Assembly: GCA_030824835.1 (NCBI GenBank)
Contig: JAPJRA010000093.1
Span: 2,382 to 9,497, forward strand
Direction: 5' to 3'
Length of the DNA stretch: 7,116 bases
From: Geminicoccaceae bacterium
GTDB lineage: Bacteria; Pseudomonadota; Alphaproteobacteria; Geminicoccales; Geminicoccaceae
This document shows, one piece after another, positions 1 to 5,541 of the stretch. Every line of letters starts with the position of its first letter. The first letter of the stretch is position 1. Made by a program: the position numbers and the translations under genes. A model generated the notes under the pieces. That model had not been told where the DNA came from, ran no database searches, and saw nothing but the letters and a program-made list of their open reading frames with translations.

Positions 1-322
1 TGGTCACCGTGGCCGGCCCGGCCACCATGTCGAACTTCTGCGCGTCCAGGCCCGGTAGCACGCTCGGCCAGGGCAGATCGAGCCAGGTGATCTTGACGCC
101 CAGCTCCTTGCCGATCTCGGCGAAGAGGTCGACGTTGAGGCCGGCATGCTCGCCGTTCAGCACGAAGTCGAAGGGCGCGAACTGCTCCTCGGTGCCGACT
201 GCAAGCTCGCCCTTGGCCTTCACCTTCGCCAGAAGATCCTCGGCCTGGGCCGCGGCCGAGCCGAGTAGCGGCAACATCACGGCCAGCGCCGCCATCAGGC
301 CATGCTTTGCGGTAGGTCTCAT
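1..322 (-). CDS. Family 3 (amino-acid type) ABC transporter periplasmic solute-binding protein, N-terminal part
   Basis: Read on the minus strand from ATG at 322-320, the frame stays open to the window edge, giving 107 residues of a gene that continues beyond position 1. The N-terminus is a classic Sec signal peptide: basic start (MRPTAKHG), a hydrophobic stretch at about residues 9-22, and a likely signal peptidase I site after AQA at about residue 27. The mature protein begins with a short helix and 'GELAVGTEEQFAPFDF', followed by 'NVDLFAEIGKELG' and 'KFDMVAGP'. These match the first lobe of family 3 solute-binding proteins (SBP_bac_3), which deliver polar or charged amino acids, or similar small solutes, to an inner-membrane ABC permease. 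The Shine-Dalgarno GAGG lies 7 nt upstream of the ATG. The gene is transcribed divergently from hisC. The ligand cannot be told from this fragment, and the permease and ATPase genes, if linked, lie outside the window. Confidence 0.9.
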   Translation of the reverse strand, partial: MRPTAKHGLMAALAVMLPLLGSAAAQAEDLLAKVKAKGELAVGTEEQFAPFDFVLNGEHAGLNVDLFAEIGKELGVKITWLDLPWPSVLPGLDAQKFDMVAGPATVT

Positions 323-368
323 CCTCGTCCCTCTGCTGCTTCCAAGCTTCACATGCATGGCCCGTGCC

Positions 369-389
369 GGACGGTCGGTGTCGCCGTCC
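369..389. repeat. Inverted repeat in the divergent intergenic region
   Basis: GGACGG (369-374) and CCGTCC (384-389) form perfect 6-bp arms around a 9-nt spacer. The repeat sits between the start of the solute-binding protein gene (322, leftward) and hisC (464, rightward), so it could be an operator or simply a hairpin in the leader of the leftward transcript. Six GC-rich arms can occur by chance in this DNA, so the case rests mainly on position. Confidence 0.25.
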
Positions 390-395
390 TTGCAA

Positions 396-411
396 TTAGG
401 TCTATACATAA
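396..411. promoter_or_regulatory. Operator-like palindrome, GntR/HutC-type (GTnTAnAC core)
   Basis: The 16 bases have dyad symmetry of the form TTAnGTnTAnACnTAA, with 6 of 8 base pairs symmetric and the mismatches spaced every third base. The core, GTCTATAC at 400-407, fits the GTnTAnAC operator consensus reported for the HutC branch of GntR repressors. A related but imperfect copy, GTCTAGAT, lies at 423-430, about 23 bp away centre to centre and so roughly on the same helix face. The A/T-rich core also contains the best -10-like hexamer of this region (TATACA, 403-408), but no good -35 precedes it. The site could control hisC, the divergent solute-binding protein gene, or both. The assignment is inference, as no regulator gene is in the window. 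Confidence 0.35.
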
Positions 412-463
412 AGGCCGAACCCGTCTAGATCCCTTGCGTCGTCGCGAACAGGAGTTTTCGGGC

Positions 464-1594
464 ATGGCGAGCCAGGGCGTGTCGGGGCGATTGCGGCTCA
501 ATCCCCATCTCGCGGCCCTGCCGCCCTACAATGCCGGCATCAACGTGCAGATCGCGCGCGAGCGCAGCGGTCGGCACGAGATCGCAAGGCTGGCCAGCAA
601 CGAGAATCCCGACGGCTGCGCGCCCGCGGTGCTGGCGGCGCTCGATCCAGCGGCCTACGAGCCGTGGCGCTATGCCGATCCCGGCTGCACGCAATTGCGG
701 CTCGACCTCGCCCGAAATCTGCAGGCCGATGCTGACCGGATCGTCGTCGGCAACGGCTCGGAGGAGATGATCGCCGCTCTCGCCCGTACCGTGCTGCAGC
801 CCGGCGATGCGGTGGTCACCGTGGTGCCGAGTTTCGGCCTGCACGAGATCGAGCCGCTGGCACTGGGCGCCCGCGTGCTGAAGATTCCCATGACACCGGA
901 CATGGGCTTCGCTCTGGAGCCGCTGACGGCTGCGATCGCCGCCGGGCCGAGGCTGGTCTTCCTGGGCTCGCCGTGGAACCCGGTCGGCCCGGCTCTGGAC
1001 ACCGCGGCGCTCGAGCGGCTCACCGCGGCGGTCCGACCCGGCACGCTGTTCGTCCTGGACGAGGCCTATCATGAATACGCGCCGCGCGACCTGATCCCCG
1101 ACGGTCTGAAGTTTCTGACGGCGGTGGGCATCGACCATGTGGTCTTGCGCACCTTCTCCAAGGCCTATGGATTGGCCGGCCTTCGAGTCGGCTACGCCGT
1201 CTGCTCGGATGGCGAGATAGCCCGCGTGCTGCGTGCCGCCAAGACGCCGTTCAACGTCAATGCCGCGGCACAGGCCGCCGCCCGCGCGGCCCTGGCCGAC
1301 CAAGCCTGGATGGAGGACTCGGTCGCCCGCTGCGTCGTCGAGCGCGAGCGCGTCGCGGCCGACCTGCGCAGCCTCGGGCTGCGGGTCGCGCCCTCGGCCA
1401 CGAACTTCCTGTTCTTCGACAGTGGCCATGACAGCGCCACCATTGCCGATCGGCTGCTGAGCCAGGGCATCATCGTCAAGCCATGGCGTGAGCCCGGCTA
1501 CACGAGCTGGTTGCGCGTGACCATCGGCCACCGCGCGGACAACGCGCGCTTCGTGGCCGCCCTGACGCATGCATTGCCAGACGCAGGACACTAG
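464..1594 (+). CDS. hisC: HisC-type aminotransferase (histidinol-phosphate aminotransferase family, PLP-dependent, fold type I)
   Basis: A 376-residue protein, close to the usual 350-375 of HisC. Family landmarks appear in order: LASNENP at 43-49, GNGSEE at about 103-108, SPWNPVG at 169-175 (N172 is the cofactor-contacting Asn), DEAY at 199-202 (D199 pairs with the pyridine nitrogen), TFSKAYGLAGLRVGY with the Schiff-base lysine K233, and WLRVTIG with the substrate-carboxylate arginine R351. The family transfers the amino group of glutamate to imidazole-acetol phosphate in histidine biosynthesis; many alphaproteobacterial paralogues also or instead act on aromatic amino acids. The ATG at 464 has AGGAG at 450-454, 9 nt upstream. 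The frame is open back to 302, but those residues lie in the promoter region and do not resemble HisC. The gene stands alone, away from other his genes, and is divergent from an amino-acid-type binding protein, so a secondary or aromatic aminotransferase role is possible. The exact substrate is not decided by sequence. Confidence 0.88.
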   Translation: MASQGVSGRLRLNPHLAALPPYNAGINVQIARERSGRHEIARLASNENPDGCAPAVLAALDPAAYEPWRYADPGCTQLRLDLARNLQADADRIVVGNGSEEMIAALARTVLQPGDAVVTVVPSFGLHEIEPLALGARVLKIPMTPDMGFALEPLTAAIAAGPRLVFLGSPWNPVGPALDTAALERLTAAVRPGTLFVLDEAYHEYAPRDLIPDGLKFLTAVGIDHVVLRTFSKAYGLAGLRVGYAVCSDGEIARVLRAAKTPFNVNAAAQAAARAALADQAWMEDSVARCVVERERVAADLRSLGLRVAPSATNFLFFDSGHDSATIADRLLSQGIIVKPWREPGYTSWLRVTIGHRADNARFVAALTHALPDAGH

Positions 1595-1595
1595 C

Positions 1596-2168
1596 TTGGC
1601 CCAGACCGCGCCTGCGTTCGCACAATCCGGGCCCGATGCGATGCGGCACAAAAGCTTTCCGCCTGTCGTCGGGCCCGATGCGAAAGTCGTGATCTTGGGC
1701 AGCATGCCAGGCGCAGCGTCGCTGCGTGCCGGGCAATATTATGCGCACAAGCACAACAGCTTCTGGCGCATCATGGGCGAGTTGCTGGGTGCCGGCCTCG
1801 ATCTGCCCTATCCGGACCGGCTGCAGATCCTGACCCGATCCGGCGTGGCGCTGTGGGACGTGCTCGAATCGTGCGTGCGGATCGGCAGCCTCGACTCCGC
1901 GATCACGGACGAGCACCCCAATGACTTCGCGGCGTTCTTTGCCGAACATCGCCGCATCAATCACGTCTTCTTCAACGGCGCCAAGGCCGAGCAGGCGTTT
2001 ACTCGGCGCGTGCTTCCGACATTGGCATCCGACCGGCTGACGCTCTGTCGCCTGCCGTCGACCAGCCCGGCGCATGCGGGCATGAGCTTCCAGCGGAAAC
2101 TCGACGCATGGCGCGTGGTCGTGGCCTGCGGCGGCGTCGTGCACGATCGGCCGGTTCCCGACGGCTGA
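1596..2168 (+). CDS. DNA-deoxyinosine (hypoxanthine-DNA) glycosylase, uracil-DNA glycosylase superfamily
   Basis: The protein matches the hypoxanthine-DNA glycosylase family (UDG family 6), which removes deaminated bases, chiefly hypoxanthine from deoxyadenosine deamination, to start base excision repair in the cytoplasm. The first block reads VVILGSMPGAASL, followed by QYYAHKHNSFWRIM, whose Asn is the likely key active-site residue. The middle block is WDVLESCVRIGSLD. FFNGAKAEQAF and the C-terminal LPSTSPAHA motif complete the family pattern. The start is uncertain. TTG at 1596 has AGGA at 1585-1588, 7 nt upstream and inside the end of hisC, giving 190 residues and translational coupling. 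ATG at 1641 gives 175 residues and fits typical family length, but I see no Shine-Dalgarno there. ATG at 1569 overlaps hisC and also lacks one. The pairing with hisC looks like co-transcription, not shared function. Confidence 0.85.
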   Translation: MAQTAPAFAQSGPDAMRHKSFPPVVGPDAKVVILGSMPGAASLRAGQYYAHKHNSFWRIMGELLGAGLDLPYPDRLQILTRSGVALWDVLESCVRIGSLDSAITDEHPNDFAAFFAEHRRINHVFFNGAKAEQAFTRRVLPTLASDRLTLCRLPSTSPAHAGMSFQRKLDAWRVVVACGGVVHDRPVPDG

Positions 2169-2218
2169 GCCGAGCCGAAGTGCGTACGCGGCATGCGTCG
2201 GCAAGCTCGTGCGATAGC

Positions 2219-2247
2219 TTGACACCCGGCAATCGCAGCCCAAAAAT
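2219..2247 (+). promoter_or_regulatory. Sigma70-type promoter of the aco operon
   Basis: A perfect -35 box TTGACA (2219-2224) is followed by a 17-bp spacer and AAAAAT (2242-2247), which matches 4 of 6 positions of TATAAT including the important second A and final T. The predicted start of transcription is near 2253-2255, giving a leader of about 100 nt before acoA. An inverted repeat, CAAAA (2241-2245) and TTTTG (2250-2254) with a 4-nt spacer, overlaps the -10 box and start site and could bind a repressor. I found no convincing sigma54 -24/-12 element, the promoter type used by several known AcoR-controlled aco operons. Confidence 0.6.
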
Positions 2248-2254
2248 CGTTTTG

Positions 2255-2355
2255 TGGCGCCCGCTTCGGCGGACGACCGAATAAGAACGAGGGAGGCTAC
2301 GAGCCGCAGGTCGTGCGGTTGCTCCTTCGTGCGTGCAACGATCAGGGAGCAACCA
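2255..2355 (+). promoter_or_regulatory. Structured acoA leader; possible cis-regulatory RNA that hides the ribosome binding site
   Basis: Three stem-loops can be drawn by hand. P1 (about 2256-2278) has CCGC/GCGG closed by a C(UUCG)G tetraloop at 2264-2269 and extends outward through a mismatch and a bulge; it sits at the predicted 5' end of the transcript. P2 pairs AGCCGCA (2302-2308) with TGCGGTT (2314-2320), 7 bp with one G-U pair and a 5-nt loop. P3 pairs GGTTGCTCC (2317-2325) perfectly with GGAGCAACC (2346-2354). The 3' arm of P3 contains most of the acoA Shine-Dalgarno AGGGAG (2344-2349) and ends just before the ATG at 2356. P2 and P3 share bases 2317-2320, so they cannot form together. 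This is the geometry of a translational on/off switch, but I recognise no known riboswitch aptamer. Confidence 0.4.
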
Positions 2356-3321
2356 ATGCAGCTGAGCCGCGCCGAGCTCTTGCAGGCCTACCAGCAGATG
2401 CGCACGATCCGCGAGTTCGAGGAGCGTGTGCACGACGAGTTCTCCGCCGGCAACATCCCGGGCTTCGTGCATCTGTATGCCGGCGAGGAGGCATCGGGTG
2501 TCGGCTTCTGCATGCACCTGACCGACGTCGACCGCATCGCCAGCACCCATCGCGGGCACGGCCACTGCATTGCCAAGGGTTGCGACACCCGCGGGATGAT
2601 GCATGAGATCTTCGGCCGCAAGGAGGGCCTTTGCGGCGGCAAGGGCGGCTCGATGCATATCGCCGACCTGGAAAAGGGGATGATGGGGGCCAATGGCATC
2701 GTCGGCGGCGGCCCGCCCTTGATCTGCGGCGCTGCGTTGACGGCCAAGACGCTGAAGACCGGCGGCGTCGCAATCGCCTTTGTCGGCGACGGCGCCTCTA
2801 ACCAGGGCACCACGCTCGAGAGCTACAACCTGGCCAAGGTCTGGAACCTGCCCGCAATCTTCGTGGTCGAGGACAACGGCTACGCCGAGAGCACGGGCAG
2901 CGCCTGGTCGGTCAGTGGCAGCCAGCTGGGGCGCGCCGCCGGCTTCGGCATGCCGGCACACGAGGTCGACGGGCATGATTTCTTCGCGGTCTACGACGTC
3001 GCCCGCGAGGTGATCGACCGGGCGCGCTCGGGTGGCGGCCCCAGCCTCGTCCACGTCCGGCTGAATCGGTATTTCGGCCATTTCGAGGGTGACGCGATGA
3101 CCTATCGCGGCCCCGACGAGGTCGCCAAGCTGCGTGCGACCAAAGATCCGCTGAACATCTTCCGCCAGCGCGTGCTGGAAGCGGCTCTGCTCGAGTCCGA
3201 GGACCTCGACCGGATCGACCAGGAGGTCAAGTCCCACATCGATCAGGTGACGGTCGAGGCCAAGGCGGCGGCGATGCCGACCGAGAAGGACCTGCTCACC
3301 GACGTCTACGTGTCCTACTGA
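2356..3321 (+). CDS. acoA: Acetoin dehydrogenase-type complex, TPP-dependent E1 component alpha subunit
   Basis: A 321-residue protein of the E1-alpha dehydrogenase family (E1_dh). It is close in length to AcoA of known acetoin dehydrogenases and shorter than most pyruvate dehydrogenase E1-alpha proteins. With the beta subunit it decarboxylates or cleaves the substrate on thiamine diphosphate and passes the acyl group to lipoyl-E2; for acetoin the products are acetaldehyde and acetyl-CoA. Visible motifs are GGSMH ending at H101, the TPP/Mg-binding motif starting GDG at 144-146 and closing with N174 of DNGY (27 residues between), and GHFEGD at 241-246 with the phosphate-contacting H242 followed by TYRGPDEV. 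ATG 2356 has AGGGAG at 2344-2349, 6 nt upstream, and the family N-terminus (SRAELLQAYQQMRTIREFE) starts here. The frame extends upstream to 2254, but that part lies in the leader. First gene of the aco operon. A branched-chain or pyruvate E1 role is less likely given the partner E2. Confidence 0.9.
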   Translation: MQLSRAELLQAYQQMRTIREFEERVHDEFSAGNIPGFVHLYAGEEASGVGFCMHLTDVDRIASTHRGHGHCIAKGCDTRGMMHEIFGRKEGLCGGKGGSMHIADLEKGMMGANGIVGGGPPLICGAALTAKTLKTGGVAIAFVGDGASNQGTTLESYNLAKVWNLPAIFVVEDNGYAESTGSAWSVSGSQLGRAAGFGMPAHEVDGHDFFAVYDVAREVIDRARSGGGPSLVHVRLNRYFGHFEGDAMTYRGPDEVAKLRATKDPLNIFRQRVLEAALLESEDLDRIDQEVKSHIDQVTVEAKAAAMPTEKDLLTDVYVSY

Positions 3322-3332
3322 GGAGCCTCCAG

Positions 3333-4346
3333 ATGGCCAAGAAAAGCTACCGCCAGGCGATCAACGAGGCGCTGCGGCAGGAGATGGAGCGCGACCACCG
3401 CGTCGTGGTCATGGGCGAGGACATCGCCGGCAGCCTGGGCACGCCCGGCGAGGATGATGCCTGGGGCGGCCCGATGGGCGTGACCAAGGGCCTGATGGCG
3501 CAGTTCGGCCGCGAGCGCGTGCTCGACACGCCGATCACCGAGAGCAGCTTCATCGGTGCTGCTGTCGGTGCCGCAGCCACCGGTCTGCGCCCGGTCGCCG
3601 AGCTGATGTTTGTCGACTTCATGGGCGTCTGCTTCGACCAGATCTTCAACCAAGCCGCCAAGTTCAAGTATATGTTCGGCGGCAAGGCGGTGACGCCGGT
3701 CGTGATCCGCACCATGTACGGTGCGGGTTTCCGCGCCGCGTCGCAGCACAGCCAGTGCCTGTATCCACTGTTCACGCACATCCCGGGCCTGAAGGTGGCG
3801 CTGCCCAGCAACGCCTACGAGGCCAAGGGTCTCCTGATCCAGGCGATCCGGGACGACGACCCGGTCATGTTCTTCGAGCACAAGGCCATGTACGACGACG
3901 AGGTCGACGTCCCCGACGAATCGTACGCCATCCCGTTCGGTCAGGCGAATGTCACCCGCGAGGGTGACGACGTGACGATCGTGGCGTTCGGTCGGATGGT
4001 GAACTTCGCCAATGAAGCGGCGGACCGGCTGAGCAAGAACGGCATCTCTTGCACCGTGGTCGATCCGCGCACCACCTCGCCCCTGGACACTGACACCATT
4101 CTGGAGACGGTCGAGGAGACCGGCCGGGTGGTGATCGTCGACGAGGCGCATCCGCGCTGCAACATGGCGACGGACATCTCGGCCCTGGTAACCTCGAATC
4201 TGTGGGGCAAGCTCAAGGCTGGACCGCAGCTGGTGACCGCGCCGCACGCGCCGGTGCCGTTCTCGCCGGCGCTCGAGGACCTTTACGTGCCAAGCGCGGC
4301 CAAGATCGAGGCCGCGGTTCGTGCCGCCATGGGGAAGGGTCACTGA
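3333..4346 (+). CDS. acoB: Acetoin dehydrogenase-type complex, TPP-dependent E1 component beta subunit
   Basis: A 337-residue E1-beta protein with the transketolase pyrimidine-binding domain (about 4-180) and transketolase C-terminal domain (about 200-320). ITESSFIG holds E70, the glutamate that activates the thiamine aminopyrimidine ring, and ASQHSQ holds H140, the conserved active-site histidine. The C-terminal block VDEAHPRCNMATDI, then TAPHAPVPF and the closing LEDLYVPSAAKIEAAV, are typical of acetoin and pyruvate E1-beta subunits. It forms an alpha2-beta2 heterotetramer with AcoA. The Shine-Dalgarno AGGAG (3321-3325) begins on the last base of the acoA stop codon, 7 nt before the ATG, and the gene gap is only 11 nt, so the two subunits should be made in step. 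The stop codon overlaps the acoC start (TGATG). No truncation or missing key residue is apparent. Confidence 0.92.
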   Translation: MAKKSYRQAINEALRQEMERDHRVVVMGEDIAGSLGTPGEDDAWGGPMGVTKGLMAQFGRERVLDTPITESSFIGAAVGAAATGLRPVAELMFVDFMGVCFDQIFNQAAKFKYMFGGKAVTPVVIRTMYGAGFRAASQHSQCLYPLFTHIPGLKVALPSNAYEAKGLLIQAIRDDDPVMFFEHKAMYDDEVDVPDESYAIPFGQANVTREGDDVTIVAFGRMVNFANEAADRLSKNGISCTVVDPRTTSPLDTDTILETVEETGRVVIVDEAHPRCNMATDISALVTSNLWGKLKAGPQLVTAPHAPVPFSPALEDLYVPSAAKIEAAVRAAMGKGH

Positions 4347-5461
4347 TGGCGGAGATCCAGCCCATCGTCATGCCGAAATGGGGCCTGGCGATGCAGGAGG
4401 GCATGCTGGCCGCCTGGCAGGTCGACGTGGGCCAGGAGGTCAGCAAGGGTCAGGAGATCGCGGACATCGAGACCTCCAAGATCGCCAACGCTTTCGAGAG
4501 CCCGGTCACCGGGCTCCTGCGGCGACGACTGGTCGGCGAGGGCGAGACGGTTGCCGTCGGCGCGCTCCTGGCGCTCGTGGCCGACGCCTCGGTGCCGGAC
4601 GCTGATCTCGATGCCTTTGTCGAGGACTTCCAGGCCAGCTTCGCGGCGTCGGCAGCCGCGGCAGGATCCGCTGCTCCCGAGCCGGAGCTGATCGAGGCGG
4701 GTGGGCGCCGGTTGCGCTACCTCGAGCTCGGCACGGCCGAGGGCGTGCCGGTGCTGTTCATCCACGGCTTCGGCGGCGATCTCAACAACTGGTTGTTCAA
4801 CCAGCCTGCCCTGGCCGAGCGGCACACCACCTATGCTTTGGACCTGCCCGGCCACGGTGGATCGGCAAAGCAGCTAGGCACCGGCGATATCGGGGCATTG
4901 GCCACCGCCGTCTGCGACTTCATGGCCGCCAAGGGCATCGCCAAAGCGCATCTGGTCGGGCATTCGCTGGGCGGTGGGATCAGCCTCGACCTGGCGCTGA
5001 ACCACCCCGATCTCGTGGCCTCGGTCACGGCCGTGGCCCCGGCCGCGCTCGGGCCAGAGATCTCGATGGAGTATATCGACGGCTTCATGAGCACGAGCCG
5101 GGCCCGCAAGCTGAAGTCGGTGCTCGAGATGCTCGTGCACGATCCGGCGCTGGTGACCAACGAGATGGTCGAGGACGTGCTGAAGTTCAAACGCCTCGAC
5201 GGGGTCGACGCGGCGCTGAACACGATCGCCGGGGCCTGCTTCGCCGGTGGTCGGCAGAGCATGGAGCTCGAGCCGCGGCTCGGCGAGATCTCTGTTCCCA
5301 CCCAGGTCATCTGGGGCCGTGAGGACCGAATCCTGCCTGTGGCGCACAGCGAGGGGCTGCCTGCCGCGATCAGCGTGACGGTGCTCGAGGAGGCCGGGCA
5401 TCTCGTACATATGGAGAAGTCGGCTGAAGTGAACGATCTGATCGAAAGGATGTGCCGGTAG
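4346..5461 (+). CDS. acoC: Acetoin dehydrogenase-type E2: lipoyl domain fused to alpha/beta hydrolase
   Basis: A 371-residue protein with two parts. Residues about 4-80 are a biotinyl/lipoyl domain with the IETSKIAN turn, in which K45 is the lipoylation site. After an Ala-rich linker (about 97-110), residues about 118-371 are an alpha/beta-hydrolase fold: HGFGG oxyanion region at 140-144, nucleophile elbow GHSLGG with S207, acid D327 in WGREDRIL, and catalytic H352 in AGHLVHMEK. The classical E2 acyltransferase domain with its HxxxDG motif and the E1/E3-binding domain are absent. This layout and length match AcoC of known acetoin dehydrogenases, which moves the acetyl group from E1 to CoA, and it is the main reason for naming the operon aco instead of pdh. 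The start overlaps the acoB stop by one base (TGATG), with GGAAGGG 6 nt upstream. No E3 gene follows, so a chromosomal lipoamide dehydrogenase from elsewhere would be needed. Confidence 0.9.
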   Translation: MAEIQPIVMPKWGLAMQEGMLAAWQVDVGQEVSKGQEIADIETSKIANAFESPVTGLLRRRLVGEGETVAVGALLALVADASVPDADLDAFVEDFQASFAASAAAAGSAAPEPELIEAGGRRLRYLELGTAEGVPVLFIHGFGGDLNNWLFNQPALAERHTTYALDLPGHGGSAKQLGTGDIGALATAVCDFMAAKGIAKAHLVGHSLGGGISLDLALNHPDLVASVTAVAPAALGPEISMEYIDGFMSTSRARKLKSVLEMLVHDPALVTNEMVEDVLKFKRLDGVDAALNTIAGACFAGGRQSMELEPRLGEISVPTQVIWGREDRILPVAHSEGLPAAISVTVLEEAGHLVHMEKSAEVNDLIERMCR

Positions 5462-5473
5462 TCGGGCCGCCGT

Positions 5474-5500
5474 GGACACACTATATCGCTGTCCATAGTG
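5474..5500. repeat. Two interleaved inverted repeats between acoC and the DUF533 gene
   Basis: GGACA (5474-5478) is complementary to TGTCC (5490-5494), and CACTAT (5479-5484) is complementary to ATAGTG (5495-5500). The arms alternate, so the two hairpins exclude each other or would have to form a pseudoknot with almost no connecting loops. The element lies 12 bp after the acoC stop and about 40 bp before the next start codon. TGGACA at 5473-5478 and CATAGT at 5494-5499 also resemble a weak promoter with a short 15-bp spacer for the downstream gene. Its role is unknown. Confidence 0.35.
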
Positions 5501-5541
5501 GGCGTGCCGTACGGAGCGCTGCCCAAGCAGGGAGGGATCGT

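Noticed and set aside
9..428. Plus-strand open frame at the left edge (139 codons)
   Set aside because: It is antisense to the signal peptide and first lobe of the solute-binding protein and shows no motif of its own.
302..463. N-terminal extension of the HisC frame
   Set aside because: It lies in the divergent promoter region, lacks HisC similarity, and the ATG at 464 has a good Shine-Dalgarno.
425..1705. Long open frame on the minus strand opposite hisC (426 codons)
   Set aside because: It is the antisense shadow of a GC-rich gene: its translation is Arg/Gln/Gly/His-rich with no family motifs, while the plus strand carries intact HisC motifs.
2256..2272. Sigma54 -24/-12 promoter for the aco operon
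   Set aside because: TGGC at 2255-2258 is present, but the -12 GC element is not at the required distance.
2254..2355. N-terminal extension of acoA
   Set aside because: The family N-terminus starts at 2356, where the Shine-Dalgarno is; the upstream bases form hairpins and lie just after a strong promoter.
1999..3237. Long minus-strand open frame opposite the glycosylase and acoA (412 codons)
   Set aside because: It crosses two convincing plus-strand genes and the promoter between them, with no recognisable domain.
3315..4343. Minus-strand open frame covering all of acoB (342 codons)
   Set aside because: Antisense frame produced by high third-position G/C; composition is dominated by Arg, His, Val and Gly, with no motifs.
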